Positions 54,259-62,739 of a DNA stretch of 64,000 nucleotides are shown here, in pieces. The stretch's first letter is position 1, and the number at the start of each line of letters is the position of its first letter. The stretch is from assembly GCF_003308995.1 (NCBI RefSeq), contig NZ_QFFJ01000001.1:496001-560000 (forward strand), given 5' to 3'. Both the position numbers and the translations under genes were made by a program. The notes under the pieces are model-generated. The model was not told the origin of the DNA. It saw only the letters and a program-made list of their open reading frames with translations, and ran no database searches. The DNA comes from Chitinophaga flava. GTDB taxonomy: Bacteria; Bacteroidota; Bacteroidia; Chitinophagales; Chitinophagaceae.

Positions 54259-55395
54259 ATGAAAAAAACGATCCTCCTGCTGACGTCCGTCTGTATGTAT
54301 GTGATCTCCGCTGCTCAACAGCCGTTCAACGGGCTCGAAATGAACATGGGCAATCTGTATCGCCTGTCTGATGCCAAAACCCGCTCTATCAGTCCGGAGA
54401 ACCCCAGCGGTGAAGCCGGCAAAGGCGGCATGGCCACCCTCGAACAGGGCAATGCCCGTAACGCAGCCAGGGAACTGGGCCAGGGCTGGAAAGTAAATCC
54501 ATACATATTCATAGAGCCCGGCAAAACCGTTACCCTCGCGGAGATCAAAGGCCCCGGCGCTATTCAGCATATCTGGATGACACCCACCGGCAACTGGCGC
54601 TACTCCATCCTCCGCTTCTACTGGGACGATGAAACCACCCCTTCTGTAGAAGTACCGGTAGGTGACTTCTTTGGCATGGGATGGGGCGAATATGCACCGC
54701 TCAATTCCCTTGCGGTATGCGTCAATCCGGGGAGTGCCTTCAATTGCTACTGGGCCATGCCCTTCCGCAGAAAATGCCGTATCACCATGGAAAACATCAA
54801 CACCGAAAAAATGACGCTGTATTACCAGATCGACTATACGCTGACCAACGTTCCTGATGATGCTGGTTATTTCCATGCACAATTCAGACGTAACAATCCT
54901 GTGAAAGAGGCCAGTTATACCCTGATAGACGGCGTAAAGGGAAAAGGCCAGTATGTGGGCACCTACATGGCCTGGGGCGTTAACAACAACGGCTGGTGGG
55001 GCGAGGGAGAAATCAAGTTTTTTATGGATGGCGATACACAGTATCCTACCATCTGCGGCACAGGCACCGAAGATTATTTCTGCGGCTCCTACAACTTCGA
55101 CCATAAAGGCCGTTACCAGGAGTTTTCAACACCCTACTCCGGACTGCCACAGGTAATACGGCCCGATGGACTGTATAAATCGCAGCAGCGTTTCGGGTTG
55201 TACCGCTGGCATATCATGGACCCCATACGTTTCGAAAAAGAGCTGCATATCACTATTCAGGACCTGGGCTGGAGAAGCGGCGGACGTTACCTTCCCCAGC
55301 AGTCCGATATCAGCAGCGTGGTGTTCTGGTATCAGCGTGAGCCGCATGCGCCCTTTCCCAGGCTGCCGGCTATGAATGAGCTGGAAGTAAACTAA
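54259..55395 (+). CDS. Secreted GH172 (DUF2961) family glycoside hydrolase
   Basis: 378 residues with signal peptide MKKTILLLTSVCMYVISAAQ. The DUF2961 core is clear: ITLAEIKGPGAIQHIWMTP-type opening, RFYWDDETTPSVEVPVGDFFGMGWG, and the Trp/Glu-rich region DGDTQYPTICGTGTEDYFCGSYNF near residue 260-290. GH172 members act on fructose or D-arabinofuranose linkages (difructose dianhydride, arabinofuranosides). Two Glu residues in GTEDYF and ENPSGE-type positions are candidate catalytic groups. It is a single-gene unit. Confidence 0.9.
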   Translation: MKKTILLLTSVCMYVISAAQQPFNGLEMNMGNLYRLSDAKTRSISPENPSGEAGKGGMATLEQGNARNAARELGQGWKVNPYIFIEPGKTVTLAEIKGPGAIQHIWMTPTGNWRYSILRFYWDDETTPSVEVPVGDFFGMGWGEYAPLNSLAVCVNPGSAFNCYWAMPFRRKCRITMENINTEKMTLYYQIDYTLTNVPDDAGYFHAQFRRNNPVKEASYTLIDGVKGKGQYVGTYMAWGVNNNGWWGEGEIKFFMDGDTQYPTICGTGTEDYFCGSYNFDHKGRYQEFSTPYSGLPQVIRPDGLYKSQQRFGLYRWHIMDPIRFEKELHITIQDLGWRSGGRYLPQQSDISSVVFWYQREPHAPFPRLPAMNELEVN

Positions 55396-55432
55396 AACGA
55401 TTACGAATTTCAACGTAATCCGTAATTGAATA

Positions 55433-56539
55433 TCATTCCCACTTAAACATTTTCACAGACAACACGCCCACTATCACTGCCCATACAGCGAGGCCGCCCA
55501 GTTGTACCGGTACTTCCCAGAGATGAGCACCTTCGAAGGCTATCTTCCGCAGGCCATCTACAAAAAAGGTCAATGGCAGATAATCACAGAAGGTGCGCAG
55601 CCATACGGGATAATTCTCTACCGGAAAAAAGAGGCCGCATAACAATATCTGCGGCACCGTAATCGTATTGGCGACCGGTGCGATAGAGCTTTCATTGCGG
55701 ATCACACCGCTGATCATAAATCCGATACCGGTGAAGATGATCAGTCCGAAAACAGACAGGCCCAGCATCTCAATAAAAGTGACCACACCATTGATCAGGG
55801 TGAAATCAAATACGTAGTAGCCCAATGCAGTAATGATGATAAAACAGATCACCTGAAACAACAGCCTGCTCAGCATTTCACCTGCCAGCAAAGCAGTGCG
55901 GCTGATAGGCGTTACAAAAATACGTTTCAGTACCAGCGTATGCCGGAGGTTGAACAGCAGGAAGGCAGAGCCAAATACGCCGGCCATCAGCAGCGAAAAG
56001 CCCAGTTGCCCCGGCAGGATAAAGTCAATCTGCCGGTATACCCTGCCCGGAACAGTCACTACCTTCAGTGTAGCGGCAACCGGTTGATCAGGCAACACCT
56101 GGCGGTTGATACCCGCCACTACTTCCTGCAGAGCTGCCTGTATCAGCGGCCGCTTATCAGCCACTGCACCGGAACTCAGTAATGACACGCCATAGTGCGG
56201 TACCGGCGCCGACAATACCGGCGCAGGGATATCAATGATGCCGGCTATGCGCCCTTTCTTTAAAGCAGCAATTTGTTCGAGGGAATCCTGTTCTTTAGCC
56301 AGACTGAAAATGCCTACTGCCTTTACAGCACGGTATACCGGACTGCTGGTATCGCTGCGTGGCGAAACTGCAATCTTGATTTTCACGGCCGTATTATCTA
56401 CCATGGCGCCAAATACCGTAACAAAGATGATAGGGAACAGCAAGGCGAAAACAACGGAAGTAGGGCTACGCAGGGTAGCAATGAGGCTCGCTTTGGCTAA
56501 CACAAGGGCAGCCTTCAGCTGACTATATTTTTTTGCCAT
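55433..56539 (-). CDS. ABC-2 type transporter permease
   Basis: 368 residues. N-terminal membrane helix (about 25-45), a large extracytoplasmic domain (about 50-180, with SLEQIAALKKGRIAGIIDIPA), then five helices (LGFSLLMAGVFGSAFLLFN, LFQVICFIIITALGYYVF, LSVFGLIIFTGIGFMISG, QILLCGLFFPVENYPVWLRTF, AVWAVIVGVLSVKMF). This is the ABC2_membrane_3 layout. No ATP-binding subunit lies on either side, so it must pair with one encoded elsewhere, or the ATPase gene has been lost. Confidence 0.87.
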   Translation of the reverse strand: MAKKYSQLKAALVLAKASLIATLRSPTSVVFALLFPIIFVTVFGAMVDNTAVKIKIAVSPRSDTSSPVYRAVKAVGIFSLAKEQDSLEQIAALKKGRIAGIIDIPAPVLSAPVPHYGVSLLSSGAVADKRPLIQAALQEVVAGINRQVLPDQPVAATLKVVTVPGRVYRQIDFILPGQLGFSLLMAGVFGSAFLLFNLRHTLVLKRIFVTPISRTALLAGEMLSRLLFQVICFIIITALGYYVFDFTLINGVVTFIEMLGLSVFGLIIFTGIGFMISGVIRNESSIAPVANTITVPQILLCGLFFPVENYPVWLRTFCDYLPLTFFVDGLRKIAFEGAHLWEVPVQLGGLAVWAVIVGVLSVKMFKWE

Positions 56540-56591
56540 ACAAGATCAAAGCTAAACATTCTTCTGAAAAATCACTGTCAGTGGAACACAT

Positions 56592-56599
56592 TATATTTG
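56592..56599 (+). promoter_or_regulatory. -7 element upstream of the membrane NTPase gene
   Basis: TATATTTG fits TAnnTTTG and lies 40 bases before the ATG at 56639. A clear -33 TTG is not seen. Confidence 0.5.
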
Positions 56600-56638
56600 C
56601 GGTTTTATTATTCTGCCCCCTAATACCCTTTGCTTCGA

Positions 56639-57703
56639 ATGAAAAAAATTATTACTCCCAAAGACATCTTCCGCCAGCTCAAAGCAGACCTGATCGGAAA
56701 GGATTCCTATCGTGGTGTTACCCTCACCTATACATGGCTGGCTAATCAGTTCGGTCACTTTTCGCTGGGTTTTATTCCCACTTTTGTAGTGTTTCTTATC
56801 TTAAAAAAGCATATACCCGAATCGAGGGCAGCCCTGAATGCGGCGCTGGGCGTCAGCATGGCCTGGCTTGTTTTTGAAACGTATAATTTTCTGGGACCGC
56901 TGCTGTCAGACAAAGCCAGAAAACGTTATGTTTTCCAGCCTGCCTGGGGCAATATTGCCTTTGATACCATTACAGACCTGTTGTATTTCTGGTCCGGCGC
57001 TTTTATGGCCTCTATCCTGTGCGGCTATACGCCGACAGCACTCAGCATACTACTGATACTCACCGCTATGGTATTATATCCTGCCTATTACTGGTATCTT
57101 ACCAAGATGTACCTGCAGACACCTTCCTATCCGTTCCAGTTCCGGCTCAGCCAGTGGAATACAGAAAGCCTGCCGCAAAAGGATATTGATGAAATACGCC
57201 GTTTCCTCGACAACAAAGGCCACGGCATGCACCTGTTTTTGTTTGGCCCCAAAAGAAGCGGTAAAACAAGTCTCAGCGTTGGCATTGCTACGGAGCTGTC
57301 TATACGTCATCATACGGCCGTATACACCTCAGCCATGAAGTTGTACTGCATGTTCTTTGAACACGACGATGCCACATCGGCAGATGTATTATGGACCTGG
57401 CGCAAAGCCTCTATCCTCGTGATTGATGATATCAATCCCGGCGATCCTATCAAACACGATCTGATTACGCCGGATCAGTTCCTGAGCTTTGTAGACACTT
57501 TCTCCACCAATGATATCAACCGCACTGTGTTAAGACAAACCAATGTTATCTGGGTACTGGGAGATGATGACCGTTTGTCGGAAAGATGGAAAGATATGTT
57601 GCTGAACATAGGTGTAGAGAAGGAAAAACTGATTTCCCTGAACCTGCAGCCATATGCTCCCCCGATGATCAGGGGAGAATATGATTTGCATATGCAAAGC
57701 TGA
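56639..57703 (+). CDS. Membrane-anchored P-loop NTPase of unknown function
   Basis: 354 residues from the ATG at 56639; a TTG three codons up is less likely. The N-terminal half has four membrane segments (about 40-57, 66-84, 108-128, 132-153) with a conserved-looking FETYNFLGPLLSDKARKRYVFQPAWGNIAFD loop. The C-terminal half is an ATPase domain: Walker A FGPKRSGKTSL (residues ~203-211), Walker B SILVIDDINPG, and a sensor-like NVIWVLGDDDRLSERW. The ATPase resembles the DnaC/IstB group. Membrane helices N-terminal to such a domain are unusual. Its stop codon lies within the end of the convergent LuxR gene. Confidence 0.78.
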   Translation: MKKIITPKDIFRQLKADLIGKDSYRGVTLTYTWLANQFGHFSLGFIPTFVVFLILKKHIPESRAALNAALGVSMAWLVFETYNFLGPLLSDKARKRYVFQPAWGNIAFDTITDLLYFWSGAFMASILCGYTPTALSILLILTAMVLYPAYYWYLTKMYLQTPSYPFQFRLSQWNTESLPQKDIDEIRRFLDNKGHGMHLFLFGPKRSGKTSLSVGIATELSIRHHTAVYTSAMKLYCMFFEHDDATSADVLWTWRKASILVIDDINPGDPIKHDLITPDQFLSFVDTFSTNDINRTVLRQTNVIWVLGDDDRLSERWKDMLLNIGVEKEKLISLNLQPYAPPMIRGEYDLHMQS

Positions 57704-58403
57704 TCAGGTGTGTCAGGCTTTTCACCTCAAAACGTTTGTACATAGGGATAATCCTCTTTTCAATCGCTGACTGGGAAACGCCGAACCTGGCCGCAATCTC
57801 TTTAAAGGAAAAGCCCTCTGCTACCATGGCAAGGGCTTCTTTCTCCTTCTCCGAAATAGCATAATGACGGAACAGTTGTTTGTTCAGCTCTTCTTCAAAA
57901 GCTGATTTTTCAGGACCATAGGCGGCATACCGCATCACGTTACCCAGTTTGATACTTTCATTTTTTTGGGAATGCCCGATAATAGCCGTCACCTGGCCTT
58001 CTTCTGCAGAAAACACGCCCACTTTGCAAATTAATGGCACATGTGTGCCGTTTTTATGTATTTTTTTCAGCTCTATCGTAAAACTATATTGCTCCAGATC
58101 TTTTGTTATGTTATGCAAAAACATCAGGGCTTTGTCATTCAGCTCGTTTGAAAAAGGGGCATATTCAGGGGCTGTAATATTTACGATCGTGAGCATGGTA
58201 ATCTCGTTATCAGCGTATCCCAGCAATTCTTCCCAACCGTCTGCATACAACATACGGTTATCCTTAAACGAATAAATATAAATGGCCTCATCGGGGAACC
58301 TCCGGATCGTTTTTCTGAAGTGCGCTACGTCCGGGCTGTTCGGGTCAGCTGGTACATCTGTAATAAAGGTTTTGGAATAAATCCCCAACTTATCATGCTT
58401 CAT
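57669..58403 (-). CDS. PAS-LuxR transcriptional regulator
   Basis: 244 residues from the ATG at 58403; an earlier in-frame start would add 12 residues. Residues ~35-160 are a PAS-like sensing domain (AIYIYSFKDNRMLYADGWEELLGY and FTIELKKIHKNGTHVPLICKVGVF). Residues ~185-244 are a LuxR HTH (ISEKEKEALAMVAEGFSFKEIAARFGVSQSAIEKRIIPMYKRF). The usual LuxR-type Val-Lys-Thr-Val position reads AIEKRI, as in other Bacteroidota members. Its end overlaps the NTPase gene by 35 bases. Confidence 0.9.
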   Translation of the reverse strand: MKHDKLGIYSKTFITDVPADPNSPDVAHFRKTIRRFPDEAIYIYSFKDNRMLYADGWEELLGYADNEITMLTIVNITAPEYAPFSNELNDKALMFLHNITKDLEQYSFTIELKKIHKNGTHVPLICKVGVFSAEEGQVTAIIGHSQKNESIKLGNVMRYAAYGPEKSAFEEELNKQLFRHYAISEKEKEALAMVAEGFSFKEIAARFGVSQSAIEKRIIPMYKRFEVKSLTHLISFAYANHILP

Positions 58404-58456
58404 CCGTTTTTGACATAAAAATAATAAAGAATACAACAACCTGCGTAATTACACAG

Positions 58457-58487
58457 TTGACTGATTATGAATCACCTAATACTTTTG
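58457..58487 (+). promoter_or_regulatory. Bacteroidota-type promoter of the putative ncRNA
   Basis: TTG at 58457-58459 and TACTTTTG at 58480-58487 (TAnnTTTG), separated by 20 bases, the normal spacing. Transcription would start near 58494, heading away from the divergent LuxR gene. Confidence 0.6.
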
Positions 58488-58493
58488 CGCCTG

Positions 58494-58910
58494 TAAACAA
58501 TCCAATTGGAGTTTGTAGGAATAACGCGCTGAAAGGGCCTTTTATCCAGCTACATCTACCAGCCGCCAACTATTGGAGTAAGGCAAGAGACCCCATCTGT
58601 TGCAGCAGGAATTGGTTACACCCCCAAAAGTTGATTTTAAAAGAATGTGTTAAAAGCTGAGGGAAAAGTTTGTTAGAAAAAACCCTTCCTCTTTTTGAAG
58701 CAATGTCCCCGGGGATACAGTGCAGTGTATGAACAGGCAAGTTTAACGTTCATGGCTGCACTGGTCCTAAAAAGGGATTGTCGAGATACATATTTGATTT
58801 TGCGTTAAGGTTGTTATTAAATTTTGACTGTTGAATTACCCAAGTTGTTAATCCCATTAGTTTCAATTTGTGAAGCAATTTTGGTGGGACTCGCTCCCAC
58901 CATTTTTTTT
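58494..58910 (+). ncRNA. Putative structured non-coding RNA, about 415 bases
   Basis: The stretch between the promoter at 58457-58487 and a strong terminator ending at 58910 has no convincing reading frame (one 67-codon frame ending at 58660 has no family resemblance and starts upstream of the promoter -7). It contains a long hairpin: CAGTGCAG (58718-58725) with CTGCACTG (58756-58763) and ATGAAC (58729-58734) with GTTCAT (58748-58753), around the loop AGGCAAGTTTAAC. GGGATT (58774-58779) can pair with AATCCC (58850-58855), and TGAAGCAAT occurs twice (58696-58704, 58871-58879). It does not match tmRNA, RNase P RNA or SRP RNA landmarks that I know. It could alternatively be a leader of the downstream gene. 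Confidence 0.5.
58882..58910 (+). terminator. Strong Rho-independent terminator
   Basis: Eight-base stem TGGTGGGA / TCCCACCA, loop CTCGC, followed by eight T. No protein gene ends upstream of it on this strand, which is why an RNA transcript is suspected. Confidence 0.9.
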
Positions 58911-58948
58911 ATCATGATCCTTCAGGAGGATGGGTAAGAAGATATACC

Positions 58949-58956
58949 TATCTTTG
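58949..58956 (+). promoter_or_regulatory. -7 element of the P-loop kinase-like gene
   Basis: TATCTTTG, exact TAnnTTTG match, 28 bases before the ATG at 58984. It supports that start over an upstream ATG at 58930. Confidence 0.55.
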
Positions 58957-58983
58957 TTTAACCCAACAAAAGACCCTAAAAAG

Positions 58984-59529
58984 ATGAAGATCGTTATTTT
59001 CGGAGCAGCTGGTGCCGGCACCAGCACCCTCGCCAAGGCATTTGCCAGAGAAAACGGATATGAACATCTGGAAGCAGACCATTATTACTGGCTGAAAACG
59101 GAACATCCTTATGAAAACAAACGAGACCCTACGGAACGGAACCATCAGTTCCTGGCCGATCTCAACAGCTACGATAAAGTAGTGGTAGCCGGCTCTGTTT
59201 TTAACTGGACTCCTGTAATGCCCGATCAGTTCCAGCTGGCAGTATTCCTCTGGCTCCCTACTGATATACGGATGCAGCGGCTTATCCTCCGTGAAAAACA
59301 ACGGTACGGCACCCTGCTGGAAACCGACCCCTGGCTCAAAAAAGAAAATGCCGCCTTTATCACCTGGGCTTCCAGGTATGATGAGCCTGACTTCCGAGGC
59401 AGAAGCCATAACCAGCACCAGCAATGGATCGGCAAACTGAAAATACCGGTACTCGAAATAACAGGAGACATCTCCATTGCAGAAAGGCTGCAACGGATGC
59501 AGGAAAAAGTACACAATATGAGGTCATAA
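58984..59529 (+). CDS. P-loop adenylate kinase-like ATPase
   Basis: 181 residues from the ATG at 58984 (MKIVIFGAAGAGTSTLAKA); the ATG at 58930 would add a tail and precede the promoter. Walker A GAAGAGTSTL at 7-16; ADHYYWLKTEHPYENKRDP lies where shikimate/adenylate kinase-like proteins bind substrate, and an Arg-rich lid (LREKQRYGTLLETDPWLKK) follows. It resembles the AAA_17/topology-modulation FlaR-type small NTPases. Substrate unknown; 148 bases before the NUDIX gene, with no clear gene in between. Confidence 0.82.
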   Translation: MKIVIFGAAGAGTSTLAKAFARENGYEHLEADHYYWLKTEHPYENKRDPTERNHQFLADLNSYDKVVVAGSVFNWTPVMPDQFQLAVFLWLPTDIRMQRLILREKQRYGTLLETDPWLKKENAAFITWASRYDEPDFRGRSHNQHQQWIGKLKIPVLEITGDISIAERLQRMQEKVHNMRS

Positions 59530-59676
59530 GGAAGCCTTACCGCCTGCGCTACGTTTATCTGGCGGGTTACTTTCTGCGCTCTTTCCTGGGATATCCAGTT
59601 TCTGCACTCCTTCCGGCTGTTAAACAAACCATCGCTGCAAACGGTTTTGATATAGAAAATCAACGTCATCAACAAT

Positions 59677-60144
59677 ATGAAACAAAGTGCAGGCATTCTT
59701 CTTTACCGAAAAACAAATGACATCACGGAGTACTTTCTGGTACATCCCGGTGGACCTTATTTTCAAAAAAAAGATGCCGGCTGGTGGAGCATACCTAAAG
59801 GAGAGATTGAACCGGGAGAAGCACCGTTGCATGCAGCCATACGCGAATTTGAGGAAGAAACCGGTTATCAGCCAGGTGGCACCTTCATACCCCTGCAACC
59901 CATTGTCCAGAAAGGCGGAAAACAGGTGTTATGCTGGGCCACAGAAGGAGATACAGACCCCGAAAAAATTGTCAGCAACACTTTTGAGATAGAATGGCCT
60001 CCACACTCCGGCCGGAAAAAAACTTTCCCTGAAATAGACAAAGCCGGCTGGTTTGATGCCGACACGGCCAAAAAACTCATCAATGCACAACAGGCCGCCT
60101 TCATTGAAGAGCTGTCAAAATTCCGGGGCCAGGCCCCGGAATAA
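59677..60144 (+). CDS. NUDIX hydrolase
   Basis: 155 residues. NUDIX box GEIEPGEAPLHAAIREFEEETGY is complete (G-x5-E-x7-REU-x-EE-x-G-U). The segment MKQSAGILLYRK and WWSIPKGEIEPGE fit the Ap4A / MutT-like subgroup that reads PKG before the box; the tail has EIEWPPHSGRKKTFPEIDKAGWF. Acts on nucleoside diphosphate-type substrates, exact one unknown. A hairpin overlaps its final codons. Confidence 0.93.
   Translation: MKQSAGILLYRKTNDITEYFLVHPGGPYFQKKDAGWWSIPKGEIEPGEAPLHAAIREFEEETGYQPGGTFIPLQPIVQKGGKQVLCWATEGDTDPEKIVSNTFEIEWPPHSGRKKTFPEIDKAGWFDADTAKKLINAQQAAFIEELSKFRGQAPE
60121..60141. terminator. Hairpin at the NUDIX gene end
   Basis: TTCCGGGG / CCCCGGAA (8-base stem), loop CCAGG, inside the last codons of the NUDIX gene. 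It could serve both this gene and the convergent lipoprotein gene. No T-run. Confidence 0.45.
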
Positions 60145-60147
60145 GCA

Positions 60148-61080
60148 TTATAAATGCAGGTCCCTCGCACCTTTTAATTCAGTGGAGATTTCCCCCAACA
60201 TAGGGCCGGCATTACAGTTCTGGCCGGTATATACCTTTACAAAATCAATCGCATTCAGACTTACCGACTGGCCGCTGGCATTCACTGCCCATGAAATATC
60301 AAAGGTGTTATACCCATACGTAGGATATTCGCTGGAATAACTATCGGAATAGCCCCATGCAAAAGCCAGGTTGGTAATAATACTTCCGGGCACCAGGGTA
60401 TTGACCAGTTTGGTACCGGTGAAGGTAATGGAATCCTGGTTGGGCGCCATCGCAGGATAGTAGTTGTTAGCCGAGTGAAAGCTGTTGGCCTGCACGATAC
60501 CACTATTGCCCAGATTATCTTTCCAGGGGACATTGGTACCCGCAGCATGCGGATTGTAATACGTGATCCGGTAATTTTTGACAGTGCCGGAAGCATTGTA
60601 TTCACTGCCTGCCAGTTCATACCAGGGATCATCAGGAATACCGTTGCCGTTTACATCCTGACTGACCATCACAATACCCGGCTCGGACCATTGGTACTGA
60701 GGTCCCAGGGGATTACCATAAATACCCAGGTCATTACCTGCACCATTGACTACAGAGTGATCGAAGCCGAATACAATGTATCCACCGTAACCACCGAGCG
60801 ATACCAGATTGCTGGTACTGCCTACCACAGCCTGTGCTGCAGCGATAGTGCCGTAAGCCGATTCATTGATAAACTGTCCGGGTGCCGGCATATAGGTATA
60901 CACCTTGCTGATAAGCGGACTGCTGGCAAGGGTAGCCGGTCTGAGCGTCACATTGCTGACAAGCCCCGTGCGCGGGGTTTCTACGTTGGTTAACAGGTCA
61001 TTATTGAGCGCGTCTTTACGGCAGGAAGACCAGACAAAGAGCGCAGCCAGAGCCATGGCTGCCCAACAGGGATTTTTCAT
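60148..61080 (-). CDS. Surface lipoprotein of the cobalamin-uptake locus
   Basis: 310 residues from the ATG at 61080 (MKNPCWAAMAL); an earlier in-frame start adds 18 unusual residues. Lipobox FVWSSCRKD. The domain matches its paralogue at 63077 along its length: a PAPGQFINE / PAPGQFVHT start, LGGYGGYIVFGFDHSV, WSEPGIVMVSQDVNGNGIPDDPWYELAGSEY, and an ending with IDFVKVYTGQNCNAGPMLGEISTEL. The DVNGNGIPDDPW segment looks like a calcium-binding loop. In Bacteroidota B12 loci, such surface proteins accompany BtuG/BtuB. It follows the BtuG-like gene (51-base gap) under the riboswitch. Confidence 0.85.
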   Translation of the reverse strand: MKNPCWAAMALAALFVWSSCRKDALNNDLLTNVETPRTGLVSNVTLRPATLASSPLISKVYTYMPAPGQFINESAYGTIAAAQAVVGSTSNLVSLGGYGGYIVFGFDHSVVNGAGNDLGIYGNPLGPQYQWSEPGIVMVSQDVNGNGIPDDPWYELAGSEYNASGTVKNYRITYYNPHAAGTNVPWKDNLGNSGIVQANSFHSANNYYPAMAPNQDSITFTGTKLVNTLVPGSIITNLAFAWGYSDSYSSEYPTYGYNTFDISWAVNASGQSVSLNAIDFVKVYTGQNCNAGPMLGEISTELKGARDLHL

Positions 61081-61130
61081 ACGTATATTTTTTAAGTGAA
61101 AAAAAGGATAATAACAAATTGAGGGATCTA

Positions 61131-62465
61131 TCAATAGAATACAGGCAATGCCGGGAAATAGTAACCGGTATAACGAACCGTTTCCTTCAGATTGGCCGTC
61201 ACGGCATCATACATCAGCCAGCGGTTATCATTACTGCCACCAAATTTATCGGTGAGGGCAATCACTACCAGTTCCTTGCGGCGTTCATTATATCTTACTG
61301 CAGAACCATAGAAGTACTGGCCAGCAGGAAGTGTCAGGAACGGAGCAGACAATGAAGCAGCGTTACCAGGTTGATAGCGATAAAGCCGGGTGCCACCCAC
61401 TTCAATTTCACCGATCACCTCCACAGCTTCACGCTCCGCGATATACACCGCATCACCGGAGGCACTGGCTGTCAGTGAACCGGAACGCCAGGCCAGAAAT
61501 GCCCATGGGTTGGTGGTTTTAAACGGCAGTTTCACCCGGTCTACTGCCAGTGATACCGGATTGATTTTTACGAGAGAGTCCTTACCGGTGACCCATATAC
61601 TACCGTCTTTAGTACGGGCAAAACCAGCGTCGCCAATACCAAATTTTTTCGCCACGCTGAAGTCAGCTGCTTTGAGCGCTACTACCCCATCATCCTTCGT
61701 CATTACAAATACATAATCACCTGCCAGTATCATATCGCCGGCAGGGCCGTTGATACCAGCTACTTTGGCTCCCAGTACAGGGCCTGTCAGGTTAACACGG
61801 TACACGCCATCAATTGCACTGAGTAGCCCTCTGCTATCATCCACTCCTACAAAAGCATAGCCTTCATCCTGCGGCAGATGGTCAATACGGCCTGTTTCCT
61901 TCATCGTATGAGCGTCGGCTACCACCAGCGGCCCGCCTACTTTTACGGCCATATACATTTTATCCCGGTACACGGTGGCAAACTGCAACGTGGCTGTATT
62001 AGGCCCCAGGCTCTTACCGGGGTTTTCCGTTTTGAAAACATTCTTCACTACCTGATTGCTGTCATAGCTATAGTACCAGAGATCACCGTTATCATTGCCG
62101 TACTGTCCTTCCTGCAACATGAAAAAGCCGTTTTCGTACTTACCCCATACTTTGACGTTGTAAGCAACAGAATCAATGCTAACCGTATTACGTGCTGTCA
62201 CCACCACCCGGAACATTCCACTTGCAGACGCTGTAAATTTCAGAATGGAATCCGTACCAGCAGCAGTTCCGTTTATTTTCCAGTCGAACGTAGTGCCGTT
62301 AACGTTAGCTACCCGCGCCCGCAGGGTAATCGCCTCTCCCAGATGTAAAGTATCTGAACGACCTTCTTGCTGAAGTCCAACGCCAGGTATTGCTTCCTCT
62401 TTTTTACAGGCCGTAAAAAAGGCCACCAACAAGGACAGCAGGGTAAAACACTTTTTAAAATTCAT
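61131..62465 (-). CDS. DUF5074/YncE-like beta-propeller lipoprotein (BtuG-like)
   Basis: 444 residues. Lipobox VAFFTACKKEE (Cys20). After an immunoglobulin-like (PKD-type) domain (about 35-110, FDWKINGTAAGTDSILKFTASASGMFRVVVTAR), the rest is a propeller of the BtuG type: FFMLQEGQYGNDNGDLWYY, FATVYRDKMYMAVKVGGPLVVADAHT, VDDSRGLLSAIDGVYRVNL, DGSIWVTGKDSLVKI. In B. thetaiotaomicron such proteins bind cobalamin on the surface and hand it to BtuB. Expression is predicted to depend on the cobalamin riboswitch upstream. BtuB itself is not in the window. Confidence 0.82.
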   Translation of the reverse strand: MNFKKCFTLLSLLVAFFTACKKEEAIPGVGLQQEGRSDTLHLGEAITLRARVANVNGTTFDWKINGTAAGTDSILKFTASASGMFRVVVTARNTVSIDSVAYNVKVWGKYENGFFMLQEGQYGNDNGDLWYYSYDSNQVVKNVFKTENPGKSLGPNTATLQFATVYRDKMYMAVKVGGPLVVADAHTMKETGRIDHLPQDEGYAFVGVDDSRGLLSAIDGVYRVNLTGPVLGAKVAGINGPAGDMILAGDYVFVMTKDDGVVALKAADFSVAKKFGIGDAGFARTKDGSIWVTGKDSLVKINPVSLAVDRVKLPFKTTNPWAFLAWRSGSLTASASGDAVYIAEREAVEVIGEIEVGGTRLYRYQPGNAASLSAPFLTLPAGQYFYGSAVRYNERRKELVVIALTDKFGGSNDNRWLMYDAVTANLKETVRYTGYYFPALPVFY

Positions 62466-62614
62466 AGTGTACTAATATGTGTTGTTAATATATTTTTTGA
62501 TGGTAGATAAACACATAACACCGGCACTACAGTACAGGCAAGGGAATTCCGTTTTGTTTTTTTGATGTAAAAAAACAAGCAGGCTACAGTTGATGTGACA
62601 ACAACAACCGGGAA

Positions 62615-62645
62615 CAAAAAAACAATACAGGTCTATAAACCTGTA
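62615..62645 (-). terminator. Candidate expression-platform terminator below the riboswitch
   Basis: On the minus strand TACAGGT-TTATAG-ACCTGTA, a 7-base stem, then TTGTTTTTTTG. It lies between the riboswitch and the BtuG-like gene, so ligand-dependent termination is possible; Bacteroidota examples often act on translation instead. Confidence 0.5.
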
Positions 62646-62739
62646 ACCACACAGCACAGCGGGTGAACCAAATAATAATACGTGAACATAAAGCCGTTAG
62701 GCTAAACATTCTGGTGCCTTTCACCCGAAAGCAACAAAT

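Noticed and set aside
58457..58660. A 67-codon plus-strand reading frame between LuxR and the P-loop gene
   Set aside because: It begins upstream of the promoter -7 element, has no hydrophobic or domain pattern and no ribosome site. The transcript is better explained as RNA.
58494..58910. tmRNA, RNase P RNA or SRP RNA at the putative ncRNA
   Set aside because: No GGTTCGA arm, no GAGGAAAGTCCGG-type element and no GGAAGCAGC-type SRP motif were found, so a known housekeeping RNA is not supported.
59424..59720. 98-codon frame spanning the gap between P-loop and NUDIX genes
   Set aside because: It overlaps both real genes in a different frame and resembles no family; the gap is only 147 bases.
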